DNA of 64,000 nt from an uncultured Prevotellaceae bacterium. Lineage in GTDB: Bacteria; Bacteroidota; Bacteroidia; Bacteroidales; Bacteroidaceae. Made by a program: the position numbers and the translations under genes. The stretch covers positions 1 through 64,000 of the forward strand of contig CACXPX010000011.1 of NCBI GenBank assembly GCA_902769705.1, in the 5' to 3' direction. Numbering within the stretch: the first letter of the stretch is position 1; each line of letters starts with the position of its first letter. Below are positions 12,559-21,256 of the stretch, piece by piece. The notes under the pieces are model-generated. The model did no database searches and was not told where the DNA came from. It saw only the letters and a program-made list of their open reading frames with translations.

Positions 12559-12712
12559 CAAAGATATCGTTTAACGTCTTCATTTGCCGCATTTGATGTT
12601 GTCAAAGGGGCACTATGGTCTAGTAAAATAATTTATTTTATCGAGGAAAATAATTTATTTTAGGAGGTAAAATAATTTATTTTACATTGCAAAATAATTT
12701 ATTTTACTTCAC
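12559..12712. repeat. 22-bp-period palindromic repeat array 1
   Basis: Four identical copies of AAAATAATTTATTTTA start at 12625, 12647, 12669 and 12691, exactly 22 nt apart, separated by six variable bases (TCGAGG, GGAGGT, CATTGC, CTTCAC). With the flanking T in two copies, each is a palindrome TAAAATAA-T-TTATTTTA. Three diverged units in the same register precede them at 12559, 12581 and 12603; the first and third begin CAAAG, the second CATTTG. The array lies between the GH51 terminator and the promoter of the RsiV-like gene, about 130 bp ahead of that promoter. Apart from it the 12524-12840 stretch holds nothing else I recognise. Confidence 0.85.
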
Positions 12713-12840
12713 CATATGATACTAATGACAACGCAAGAGATGGCTTCTTACATCATTAAAGCATACGTTTGGCATTGTGATTCGACTGCGCTATCATTCA
12801 AAAAATCAAAAGAAAAGCGTGTTGAATCAGAAATAATTCC

Positions 12841-12848
12841 TATATTTG
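12841..12848 (+). promoter_or_regulatory. -7 element for the RsiV-like gene
   Basis: TATATTTG matches TAnnTTTG. A TTG at 12822-12824 is a possible but short-spaced -33 box. The chosen ATG is at 12913. Confidence 0.5.
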
Positions 12849-12912
12849 CATGTGTTTTCATCTCAAATGTTTCACCATAAAACTATTCAGCCACATGACC
12901 ATCGCATTCCGA

Positions 12913-13734
12913 ATGAAGAAAATGCTTATTGCAGCATTGCTGGTTTTTGCCGCCACCATCGACTGTATGGCAGCCAACACAGCCAACTATAAGACCATCA
13001 CTTACGAAATGGAATACCCTGGAGCCACCTCAAACGTGTCGGTGGATTTCCCCATCAGCGTGCAAGAGCCGTTGCGAAGTGCAATCATCGATTATATTTT
13101 TGAACGACTAGGGACATACAAATCAGAACAACTTCCAGCCCCCATCTCCAACAAGTGCGATGAAGAAACCTTCAAGACATTTCTCAGCCAACTGGCCGAG
13201 AATCTGGCCAAGACGTACGGAGAAGAACAGCGGGAATTTGCTGAGTCGATGGAAGATGAAAGCGAAGCGTACAAGATGACGTGGTATGTAAACATCAGCA
13301 TTGAAAAAGCCGCCGAAACCGACAAGTATGTCAGCTATGTCTATTACTTCGGCGACTATGAAGGCGGTGTCCACGGTGAGCGTTCCGAGGACGGCATCAC
13401 TATCCGAAAGTCAGATGGAAAACGCATAACAGACATTTTCAAGGACGATGTAGAGGAGGCTATGCAACCGCTTTTGTGGAAATACATCCTTCCCTTAGAC
13501 ACTCCTGAAGACGAGCGAAAAGAATATAGAAAAGGGATTGAGGAATACTTGGAATATCAGAAACGCGACCTTCTTCCCCTCCCGTCTATCACCTTTCTCA
13601 CCCCCGACGGCATTCATCTGCAATACTATTACTACAGCATTTGCCCTTGGTCTATGGGCGCGCCGTTGATTGTTCTGCCCATCAACGAGGCCAAGCCCTA
13701 CCTAACAAAACAAGCCGCCCAACTGGTGAAGTAG
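12913..13734 (+). CDS. Secreted RsiV/DUF3298-like protein
   Basis: 273 aa from the ATG at 12913, which opens a signal peptide (MKKMLIAALLVFAATIDCMA). The frame remains open upstream to 12850, but that part has no signal-peptide character. Residues about 30-270 resemble the DUF4163/DUF3298 pair found in RsiV, the lysozyme-binding anti-sigma factor of Bacillus: paired beta-strands, YYFGDYEGGVHG (compare the GGAHP-type motif) and a long amphipathic helix with YFEFKY-like aromatic strands near the end. There is no transmembrane helix or cytoplasmic anti-sigma part, so it is a secreted relative with unknown ligand. No sigma factor gene adjoins it. Confidence 0.6.
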   Translation: MKKMLIAALLVFAATIDCMAANTANYKTITYEMEYPGATSNVSVDFPISVQEPLRSAIIDYIFERLGTYKSEQLPAPISNKCDEETFKTFLSQLAENLAKTYGEEQREFAESMEDESEAYKMTWYVNISIEKAAETDKYVSYVYYFGDYEGGVHGERSEDGITIRKSDGKRITDIFKDDVEEAMQPLLWKYILPLDTPEDERKEYRKGIEEYLEYQKRDLLPLPSITFLTPDGIHLQYYYYSICPWSMGAPLIVLPINEAKPYLTKQAAQLVK

Positions 13735-13779
13735 GACGGCAAACGATGATAGGGCAAATCTTACGGGGCCTGTTGACCA

Positions 13780-15801
13780 TCAAAAGTGATAGGGATCGTA
13801 CTCCAATGGCAAGGCTTTGCGGCCTTCGAGGTCGGTAAAGACAAACGTGAACATCCATTTGTTCAGCCGTATGCCTTCCACAGGGACATAGGGAAGTTTC
13901 AGGAAGACTTTGTTCCATCCTTTTTCCAGATGCACGATGAGGGGCGCGCGTGAAGCCAGATTCACATCGCCCATCACGGAGTCGAGTGGAACAACGGCGC
14001 CATGATTTTTCCAAAGCGGCGCCAGCAGTTCCACATCGTTCAGCCAGACGCGCGAACCTTTTCTATCCCACTTCACATACTCGGGCACTCGGTCGGCTTC
14101 CGAACGGCTGTAGTTTTGCAGTTCGATGAGTGCACCCACCTTTTGTTCCGTTTCCGAATAGACGTAAGTCCAAGCATATGCCGTGAAACCCGACGTGTCA
14201 ATGTTCTTGTAGAACGCAGGAATGCGGTCGCCCCATGTATGTCTCAGGTAGATGGTTGCCCCCGTTGCCAGTTTCGGCTCGTAGCGTTTGCCGCCAACAA
14301 CATATCCGTTTTTCGGACCTTGCTGCTCGGGAGCCATTGCTGCCTGCGGGTCGCCACCGTTGGGGAAAGGTCCGCAAACCAGCCAACGTACCTGACTTTG
14401 TGCAACATAAGGCACAGGCTCATCACGCAACGAACTCAACTTATGGAACAAGAAACGGGTTTCCCAGTCTTTGAAATCCTCCAGTTCAGGTCCTTCGTTA
14501 GGCAATCTGGCTCCGCCCGTCTCGATGTATTCCGTTCCCCCACCCGTCCACGCTCTCGACGCCATTGCCACCACGTTGGCATAGAGGTTATTCTCTCTGA
14601 GGATGTCGGCTGTCGAAGCCTGCCGATGGTCGTTCCACACGGCAGCGATGGCGCCCACTATTTCGGGCGAGCCTTCCTGCTGGTGATAGATATTGCTGAG
14701 GTAGATGCCTGCCAAGTCGGCAAACACATCGAAGTGGTTCAAATAGAGATAGCGGCAATCAATATTGGCAGCACCCGGCACGGGTTTTCCTGCCGAACTC
14801 CACATCTGCGCCATATCCACACCCCGAGGGTTGCCTCCCGAAGGCGTCCACACCACGGCCTTCCGCCCCAGATTATGCACCCAGTCGATGATTTTCCCGA
14901 GATAGTCAGGCTGAGTGATGTTCACTTCATCGGCTCCTATATGTATATAAGGTGCATGTTCGAAAGTGGTCGCCACATCGATGAGCGCCGTCTTCAGTTG
15001 TGCGATTCCTTGTGTGCTTTGCATGGTGGTTCCCATTGCGCGTTCAAACGCAGCAGAGTGCCCAGGCATGTCGATTTCGGGGATGATATTCATGCCGTAT
15101 TTCAAGGCATATTCCTCAAGTTCGCGACATTCCTGCTGCGTGTAGTAGCAGCCAGCATCGCGTGTCATGCTCGTCGCAGCGGTAAGTTGGGGATAGGCCG
15201 TTACTTGAAAACGCCAAGCCACATTGTCGGTCAAATGCAAGTGAAGTGTGTTCACCTTGAAACGCGAGAGCAGTCGAATTTGTTTCTTCAACTCGTCCAC
15301 GGGGATGAATTGCCGCGCCACATCGTGCATGAATCCGCGCAGTTTGAAGGCAGGATAGTCAACAATCTCGACCAATTCGAGTCCTGTCCGACTCCTGTAT
15401 CCCTCAGCCATCTGCTGTAAAGTCTGCACAGCTCGAATGACACCAGTCTTTGTCGTTGCCTCAATGAGGACACGGTGCTCACTCACATCTATGCGATAGG
15501 CTTCGTCTTCGTAGCCAGCAAGTTCATAGTCGGTGGCACCTTTTATTGTCTCCACGATGCTCACATCGATACGGTCTTTCGACTTCACGGCGATTTCGCA
15601 GCCATTGTCTTCGAGAAACTCGCGCAGCAAGGCACAGTCTGATGGGTCGTTGACAATCACCTTGCGACCCAATGCGAAATATTTACCTTCGACTTTGATG
15701 TTCACTTGCCGCGGCTTGGGCAATATGTGGCACACTCTTCCTACTGCCGGCATAGTTGCGAGCAGCAGCATGAGTATGGATATGATGAATTTATTGTTCA
15801 A
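13780..15801 (-). CDS. GH20 beta-N-acetylhexosaminidase
   Basis: 673 aa with a signal peptide (ISILMLLLATMPAVG). Residues 22-145 form the GH20b-like N-terminal domain, and 150-460 the TIM barrel with LRGFMHDVARQF, HLHLTDNVAWRF, PEIDMPGHSAAF and the catalytic pair D291-E292 in HIGADEVN. The C-terminal 200 residues are a beta-sandwich without a firm assignment. Family enzymes release terminal GlcNAc or GalNAc by substrate-assisted catalysis, which fits host or fungal glycans better than pectin. It lies 16 nt downstream of the PL11 gene and is probably co-transcribed with it. Confidence 0.88.
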   Translation of the reverse strand: MNNKFIISILMLLLATMPAVGRVCHILPKPRQVNIKVEGKYFALGRKVIVNDPSDCALLREFLEDNGCEIAVKSKDRIDVSIVETIKGATDYELAGYEDEAYRIDVSEHRVLIEATTKTGVIRAVQTLQQMAEGYRSRTGLELVEIVDYPAFKLRGFMHDVARQFIPVDELKKQIRLLSRFKVNTLHLHLTDNVAWRFQVTAYPQLTAATSMTRDAGCYYTQQECRELEEYALKYGMNIIPEIDMPGHSAAFERAMGTTMQSTQGIAQLKTALIDVATTFEHAPYIHIGADEVNITQPDYLGKIIDWVHNLGRKAVVWTPSGGNPRGVDMAQMWSSAGKPVPGAANIDCRYLYLNHFDVFADLAGIYLSNIYHQQEGSPEIVGAIAAVWNDHRQASTADILRENNLYANVVAMASRAWTGGGTEYIETGGARLPNEGPELEDFKDWETRFLFHKLSSLRDEPVPYVAQSQVRWLVCGPFPNGGDPQAAMAPEQQGPKNGYVVGGKRYEPKLATGATIYLRHTWGDRIPAFYKNIDTSGFTAYAWTYVYSETEQKVGALIELQNYSRSEADRVPEYVKWDRKGSRVWLNDVELLAPLWKNHGAVVPLDSVMGDVNLASRAPLIVHLEKGWNKVFLKLPYVPVEGIRLNKWMFTFVFTDLEGRKALPLEYDPYHF

Positions 15802-15817
15802 GACTGTTTCGTTGTTA

Positions 15818-17647
15818 TTATTTCAAGAAAGGAACCACCGTTGTGTCAGGACCCAGATAGAATCCCGTTTCGGGAGGTTGGTTGTATGCCACGTTCTCGG
15901 CAACCACACTCAGGCGGTAGGGAATGTCATCCATGAGGCAGTTGATGCGATAGGGAGTGGGAATGTCGGTGATAAAGATTCGCAGTTCGGTACTCTCTTC
16001 ATTGCGCACAATGACCTCTTCACGCCAGTCGCCGAGTATATCTGCTGACAAGCAGGGATTAGACTTTGTTCCGTTGTTGAATCGTCCGTCGAACCGTTTG
16101 AGTACATCAGCACGGCCCGTCGTCCAATTGTATTTCGTCACCATTTCGCGGTCAAGTAGTTCGCGCAACAGGTCTCCGTCCCACCAAACACCGAAATTAG
16201 TGGATATCCACCGTGCGTCGCCAACGACCTCGCCCTTGATGTTGCGAATGCCTTTCGAGTCGCTGCTCCACATCTCAACGCCCACATTAGTGGGGTCGAT
16301 ATCGGCAGCCATGCATCGTCCCACATCGATGGAGGAAGGCACTTGGAAGATAACCCGTCCGGTTGCCGCATCACGAAAGTCGCTACCATCGCGTTTATTC
16401 TCGTGGCAGTCCCACACCTGCAGCCGGTCAGTCGTAGGGTCAAAGGCTGTGAGATGAAGAGCGTCACCATGTCCCATTCCCGTGTTGTAAAGACCTTTAC
16501 CGTTGTGGTCAACGCACATCGCACCGTATGTGATTTCATCGCAACCGTCACCATCTACATCCGCTACACGCAGGTTGTGGTTGCCTTGCCCAGCATAAGC
16601 TCTCCATTGCGGTGAATTGGTGTCGAACACCCAATGCTGCCGCAACTGACGACCGTCCCAATTCCACGCAACGATGACGGTGCGCGTGTAGTATCCGCGG
16701 CAGAAGATGGCTGATGGATGGATACCGTCCAGATATCCCACGCCGGCCAAATAGCGTTCAGAACGGTTGGCATAGTTGTCGCCCCACGAACCAGGTTCTC
16801 CCCTGTCTGGCACATAGGGAACCGTAGAAAGCGCCTTGCCAGAGAGACCATCGAACACCGTGAGGAATTCCGGACCATCTATGATGCGCCCGTAAGTGTT
16901 ATCTGACAATGTGCTTCGCCAATCTTTCGAAGCATCACCGATGACATTTCCCATTCCGTCAATGGTTCCATCAGCGGTCTTCACCATCATTTCAGCCCGT
17001 CCGTCTCCATCGAAATCGTAGACGACGAACTGCGTATAGTGCGCACCAGAACGGATATTTGGCCCCATGTCGATACGCCACAGCCGGCGTCCATCGAGTT
17101 TGTAGCAGTCGATGAAGGTGTTTCCTGTGAAGCCTGTATGCGAATTGTCGGCTGCATTACGCGGTTGCCATTTCAGGAAAATCTCATATTGACCGTCGCC
17201 ATCTACATCGCCTACGCTGGCATCGTTGGCTGAAAAAGTGATTTCACGCCCTCGCTCATTCATCTGGCTGGCAGGCCTTTCGATGGGAATGCGCAGATAT
17301 CCGTCAGGCGCATCGGCCTTCAGCAAGAACTGTCCGTTGATTCCCCCGCCTCGAACTTCATAAAGAGCGTCGCTCTCAAGAATTTCATCAGAATAGAAAT
17401 TACCGCCCGACGTTAATGGAACGGTGGTGAGCAGGCTTCCGTTGCGTAAGACTTCAAAAGGCTCGCCCACAGCATCTGAACGCAGTGTGCGCCACTGTAT
17501 GATGACCTTCCCGTCTTTCTTGAAAGCCACCACACCGCGGTCGAGCCGTTCACGTTGTAATCGGCTGAAATCGTAGCGGGGCTGGGCTTCCACGCCCAAC
17601 GCGCAACAGGCTAACCCCAGCAACATCAAGCGTATCAGAATTCTCAT
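15818..17647 (-). CDS. PL11 rhamnogalacturonan lyase
   Basis: 609 aa from the ATG at 17647, which opens a signal peptide (MRILIRLMLLGLACCALGVEA). The PL11 eight-bladed propeller is evident from repeated calcium-binding DxDxDG-type loops (GDVDGDGQYE, YDFDGDGRAEM, ADVDGDGCDE), from NTFIDCYKLDGRRLWRIDMG, and from the C-terminal ADILGDWREEVIVR. PL11 enzymes cleave the rhamnose-galacturonate backbone of rhamnogalacturonan I by beta-elimination, giving products that GH105 then trims. The frame extends ten codons upstream to 17677, but without signal-peptide character. Upstream neighbour: glnN, 80 bp away on the same strand. Confidence 0.9.
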   Translation of the reverse strand: MRILIRLMLLGLACCALGVEAQPRYDFSRLQRERLDRGVVAFKKDGKVIIQWRTLRSDAVGEPFEVLRNGSLLTTVPLTSGGNFYSDEILESDALYEVRGGGINGQFLLKADAPDGYLRIPIERPASQMNERGREITFSANDASVGDVDGDGQYEIFLKWQPRNAADNSHTGFTGNTFIDCYKLDGRRLWRIDMGPNIRSGAHYTQFVVYDFDGDGRAEMMVKTADGTIDGMGNVIGDASKDWRSTLSDNTYGRIIDGPEFLTVFDGLSGKALSTVPYVPDRGEPGSWGDNYANRSERYLAGVGYLDGIHPSAIFCRGYYTRTVIVAWNWDGRQLRQHWVFDTNSPQWRAYAGQGNHNLRVADVDGDGCDEITYGAMCVDHNGKGLYNTGMGHGDALHLTAFDPTTDRLQVWDCHENKRDGSDFRDAATGRVIFQVPSSIDVGRCMAADIDPTNVGVEMWSSDSKGIRNIKGEVVGDARWISTNFGVWWDGDLLRELLDREMVTKYNWTTGRADVLKRFDGRFNNGTKSNPCLSADILGDWREEVIVRNEESTELRIFITDIPTPYRINCLMDDIPYRLSVVAENVAYNQPPETGFYLGPDTTVVPFLK

Positions 17648-17727
17648 CTGGTCAGGTTTACACAAACAATCACCCACTTATCCGAGGGCTATGCATCAAT
17701 GTGCTTCAAAAAGAAAACAGCAGCTCG

Positions 17728-19944
17728 TTATCTGATGAACAGCAGTTCACGATATTTCGGCAACGTCCAGAGTTCATCGCTCACAATCAACTCCAACTTG
17801 TCAATCTGTTGGCGGATTTCCTCAATCTTCGGTGCTACGGTATCGTGATAGGCTATAGCTTTCTCGCGCGAGCACTCAATCTTGTTCGCCACTTTCCGTG
17901 CGTCAACCAGTTCGTCCACGCCCGTTTCAATGGCTTGGGTGCGCTCAGCAATCTCCTTGATGATTTTCTTGTTGCGGGCGGTAAGTTTTTCGGCCTCATC
18001 GGCAGAGAATATGCTGTACATATTCTGCACATTCTTCGCCAATTGGCTTTGGTAATGAGTGGCAACAGGGATGATATGATTCATGGAAAGGTCGCCCATC
18101 ACACGAGCCTCAATCTGAATCTTCTTCGTGTAGGTTTCCCATTTCACCTCATTGCGAGCAGCCAACTCCTTACGATTCATCACACCCAGACTCTCGAACA
18201 TACGGATAGTATCGTCGTCGAGATAGCGGTCGAAGATGACAGGACACGACTTCTCAACATCGAGCCCACGCCGTGTGGCCTCCTCCACCCATTCATCACT
18301 GTAACCGTTACCATCGAAATGAATAGGCTTGCAGGTGCGGATGTCCTCGCGCAGCACTTCGATGATAGCATGGAAGACAGCCGAATGACCGGTACCGGCA
18401 AAATGCTCCGAGATGTCTGCTATGCGCTTGTCCACACGCTTCTTGAAGTCGACCAAAGCCTCTGCGACAGCCGCATTCAAGGCAATCATCGCACTGGCGC
18501 AGTTGGCCTCGCTACCCACAGCACGGAACTCGAAACGGTTTCCGGTGAAGGCAAATGGACTGGTGCGGTTTCGGTCGGTATTATCGATAAGCAGTTCAGG
18601 AATCTCGGGAATGTCGATTTCCATGCGCTGCTTTCCAGCCACAACGAAGAGGTCTTCTTTGTCAGCCTTCTCTATGTGGTCGAGCAGTTCGCTCACCTGC
18701 TTGCCCAAGAAGCTCGAGATGATGGCTGGAGGAGCCTCGTTGGCACCCAGTCGGTGGGCGTTGGTGGCACTCATGATCGAGGCCTTTAGCAGTCCGTTAT
18801 GGCGATAAACACCCATCAGCGTCTCCACGATGAACGTCACGAAACGAAGGTTCTGCTCGGGCGTCTTACCCGGTGCATGCAGCAGCACGCCCGTGTCGGT
18901 GGAGAGGCTCCAGTTGTTGTGTTTACCACTTCCGTTGATACCTGCGAAAGGTTTCTCGTGGAGCAATGCGCGGAAACCATGCTTGCGTGCCACCTTTTTC
19001 ATCAACTGCATCAACAGCATATTGTGGTCGACAGCCAGATTCGTCTCTTCGTATATTGGGGCAAATTCAAACTGGTTGGGCGCCACCTCGTTGTGCCTTG
19101 TCTTGCAGGGGATTCCCAGTTCCAACGCCTGCACCTCCAAGTCTTTCATAAAGGCTTGCACGCGGTCGGGGATGGTGCCAAAGTAGTGGTCGTCCATCTG
19201 CTGGTTTTTGGCCGAGTCATGTCCCATCAGCGTGCGTCCCGTGAGCATCAGGTCGGGACGAGCCGAGTAGAGGCCTTCGTCAACTAGGAAATACTCCTGC
19301 TCCCATCCCAAGTTCGTGATCACCTTCTTCACGTTCGGGTCGAAATAGCGTGCCACAGCCACTGCAGCATCGCCCACAGCGCGCAAGGCACGTTTCAGCG
19401 GAGCCTTGTAGTCGAGCGCTTCGCCCGTATATGAGATGAAGATGGTGGGGATACAAAGCGTGTCGTCGATGATGAACACAGGGCTGGTGGGGTCCCAAGC
19501 GCTGTAGCCACGCGCCTCGAATGTGGCACGAATGCCACCGCTGGGGAAACTACTCGCGTCAGGTTCCTGCTGCACCAGCAGTTTTCCGCTGAACTCCTCA
19601 ATCATGCCTCCCTTTCCATCGTGCTCGATGAAGGCATCGTGCTTCTCAGCCGTTCCTTCCGTCAAGGGTTGGAACCAGTGTGTATAGTGTGTCACGCCTT
19701 GCTCATCGGCCCATTGCTTCATGCCTTTAGCCACAGCATCGGCTATCGAACGGTCGAGCGGAGCGCCGTTGTCAATCACGTCGATGAGCTTCTCATAGAC
19801 GTCGCGCTGCAGGTACTTATACATCTTTGCACGCGTGAAGACATACTTGGCGAAATACTCGGAGGGACGCTCGGCAGGCTGCTCCACCTCCATAGGCTTC
19901 TTCATAAAGGCGTCTTCAACGACTTGGAATCTTAAATTTGCCAT
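17728..19944 (-). CDS. glnN: Type III glutamine synthetase
   Basis: 738 aa, matching the roughly 730-aa GSIII family first described from Bacteroides fragilis and longer than the 450-470 aa GSI enzymes. The Bacteroidetes-typical start MANLRFQVVEDAF is followed by YFAKYVFTRAKMYKYL, FIEHDGKGGMIEEFSGK, the ATP/glutamate-site segment INGSGKHNNWS and GSEANCASAMIALN. It makes glutamine from glutamate, ammonia and ATP as a dodecamer in the cytoplasm, feeding glutamine-dependent enzymes such as those encoded at 57-64 kb. It has its own -7 element upstream (19978-19971). PL11 lies downstream on the same strand with no obvious terminator between, so some read-through is possible. Confidence 0.95.
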   Translation of the reverse strand: MANLRFQVVEDAFMKKPMEVEQPAERPSEYFAKYVFTRAKMYKYLQRDVYEKLIDVIDNGAPLDRSIADAVAKGMKQWADEQGVTHYTHWFQPLTEGTAEKHDAFIEHDGKGGMIEEFSGKLLVQQEPDASSFPSGGIRATFEARGYSAWDPTSPVFIIDDTLCIPTIFISYTGEALDYKAPLKRALRAVGDAAVAVARYFDPNVKKVITNLGWEQEYFLVDEGLYSARPDLMLTGRTLMGHDSAKNQQMDDHYFGTIPDRVQAFMKDLEVQALELGIPCKTRHNEVAPNQFEFAPIYEETNLAVDHNMLLMQLMKKVARKHGFRALLHEKPFAGINGSGKHNNWSLSTDTGVLLHAPGKTPEQNLRFVTFIVETLMGVYRHNGLLKASIMSATNAHRLGANEAPPAIISSFLGKQVSELLDHIEKADKEDLFVVAGKQRMEIDIPEIPELLIDNTDRNRTSPFAFTGNRFEFRAVGSEANCASAMIALNAAVAEALVDFKKRVDKRIADISEHFAGTGHSAVFHAIIEVLREDIRTCKPIHFDGNGYSDEWVEEATRRGLDVEKSCPVIFDRYLDDDTIRMFESLGVMNRKELAARNEVKWETYTKKIQIEARVMGDLSMNHIIPVATHYQSQLAKNVQNMYSIFSADEAEKLTARNKKIIKEIAERTQAIETGVDELVDARKVANKIECSREKAIAYHDTVAPKIEEIRQQIDKLELIVSDELWTLPKYRELLFIR

Positions 19945-19970
19945 ATCCTTTTGGTTTCGTTTTGCGGATG

Positions 19971-19978
19971 CAAAGGTA
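19971..19978 (-). promoter_or_regulatory. -7 element for glnN
   Basis: The minus strand reads TACCTTTG (TAnnTTTG), 26 nt upstream of the glnN ATG. No good -33 box was found. The 19979-20166 stretch behind it holds no gene. Confidence 0.5.
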
Positions 19979-20166
19979 CGAAAAAAGCTTGTAATAGCCG
20001 AGTGATTTTAGAGAATAAATGCAATTCGAACGGTTTGTTTCCTAACGAATTGTTTGTTTACCGCGTTAAAATCGACAAATAAGATATTTGGGAGCCTGAA
20101 AAAAAAGAAATTGGAATCATTGACGGTTGCCTTTGAAGAAAAGAGGCAACGCCTTAACGATTCCCT

Positions 20167-21201
20167 TTACTTGAGCAACCTTTCCACTTCGTTTCTCAAG
20201 TTGCTGGCCGAGAGCGAGCGGGCAACAATGCGGCCGCGCTGAAGTACAATGTTGTCGGGAACGGCAGAGAGGGCAAGGGCGCGTGTGAGATGGCCGTCGA
20301 ACATCTGGCCATCGCAGACGTTGGGCCACAGCAAAGAATCGCTCTCCAGCGTCTTGCGGCATTCGGGAACGCCTGCATCGAGGCTGACCGACAGCACTTT
20401 GAGCCGACCCGCGGACGTGCGGCTTAGCTTCTTGATGTCGCGCAGCATGTTGACACTCTCGTAGTTCCACGAAGCCCATTGCAGAATGACGGCAACATCG
20501 GCTTGCTGGAAGGTGCTGGAGGAGACTGTCCGACCGTTCATGTCGAGGACGGAGAACTGAGGAAGACTGCCCTGCCCCGAAGCCGACTGCAGGGCTTGCA
20601 CCGTCTGCTGCAGTCGCACGGCATAGAGGTTCTTGGGGTGCGCCTCTTTGGCGATATTCAGCAGCTCATTGGCTTTCTTATAGTCGGGCTGAACGGCTTG
20701 CACGAAATATTTGCTCACCACATAGACGCTGGCGGGCGAATCAGGATGGTCCTTGACAAACTGCTCGGCATACTTGGCAATCTCGGGTGGCGAAGCATTG
20801 GCAATCTGCTCGCGAAAGGCCGTCATCCACTCGTTGTCCTTCGTACCCTTCACCTGCACCTCCTTCAAGTGAGAAGCATCGCCCTTCACGCTGACTGTTT
20901 TCCCCGGCTGGGCAAAGATGGGCTGTTCGGAGAAGTTGGGATAAACCATCACGAGTGTGGCGGGAGTGCGGCAGGGCACCTCGTAGGCGAAGCGTCCGCC
21001 ATTGAGTTTGATGGTGTCTACTCCATCGACTCCTCCATCGGGGCTATAGACATAGAACTCTCCCAAATTGATGTTCAAGAACTTGCCTTCGATGCGGAAA
21101 TGGCGCCCGTCGGTGGAGCATGAAAAAAGTAAGCCGGCCGACAACAGAAGGCTGACGAGGAACAGGGCGCTATACACAGGGCGCATGCGGAGTTTCATCA
21201 T
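20167..21201 (-). CDS. DUF4369/thioredoxin-fold lipoprotein lacking the CxxC redox pair
   Basis: 344 aa. A lipoprotein signal ends in LLFSC (Cys28). Residues about 33-125 are a DUF4369-type domain (FRIEGKFLN...), followed by a short helical linker (130-205) and a thioredoxin fold of the TlpA/ResA sort (210-344). Where active members have WASWCGPC, this protein has WASWNYES (residues 242-249), so both redox cysteines are gone; the cis-proline region (SAVPDNIVLQRGR) is kept. It may bind rather than reduce partners in the periplasm. It lies 55 nt downstream of the TPR lipoprotein gene in the same direction. Function unknown. Confidence 0.75.
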   Translation of the reverse strand: MMKLRMRPVYSALFLVSLLLSAGLLFSCSTDGRHFRIEGKFLNINLGEFYVYSPDGGVDGVDTIKLNGGRFAYEVPCRTPATLVMVYPNFSEQPIFAQPGKTVSVKGDASHLKEVQVKGTKDNEWMTAFREQIANASPPEIAKYAEQFVKDHPDSPASVYVVSKYFVQAVQPDYKKANELLNIAKEAHPKNLYAVRLQQTVQALQSASGQGSLPQFSVLDMNGRTVSSSTFQQADVAVILQWASWNYESVNMLRDIKKLSRTSAGRLKVLSVSLDAGVPECRKTLESDSLLWPNVCDGQMFDGHLTRALALSAVPDNIVLQRGRIVARSLSASNLRNEVERLLK

Positions 21202-21256
21202 TTTTTCCTTTTGTTATCGGTCGGCTCAGATGTGTTCTATGTATTCCTGCTACCGA

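Noticed and set aside
14002..15420. 472-codon frame opposite GH20
   Set aside because: Shadow of the GH20 gene, rich in His, Arg and Cys, with no recognisable motif.
20126..20150. Hairpin GTTGCCT/AGGCAAC after the thioredoxin-fold gene as terminator
   Set aside because: No T run follows the stem closely, so the call is too weak.
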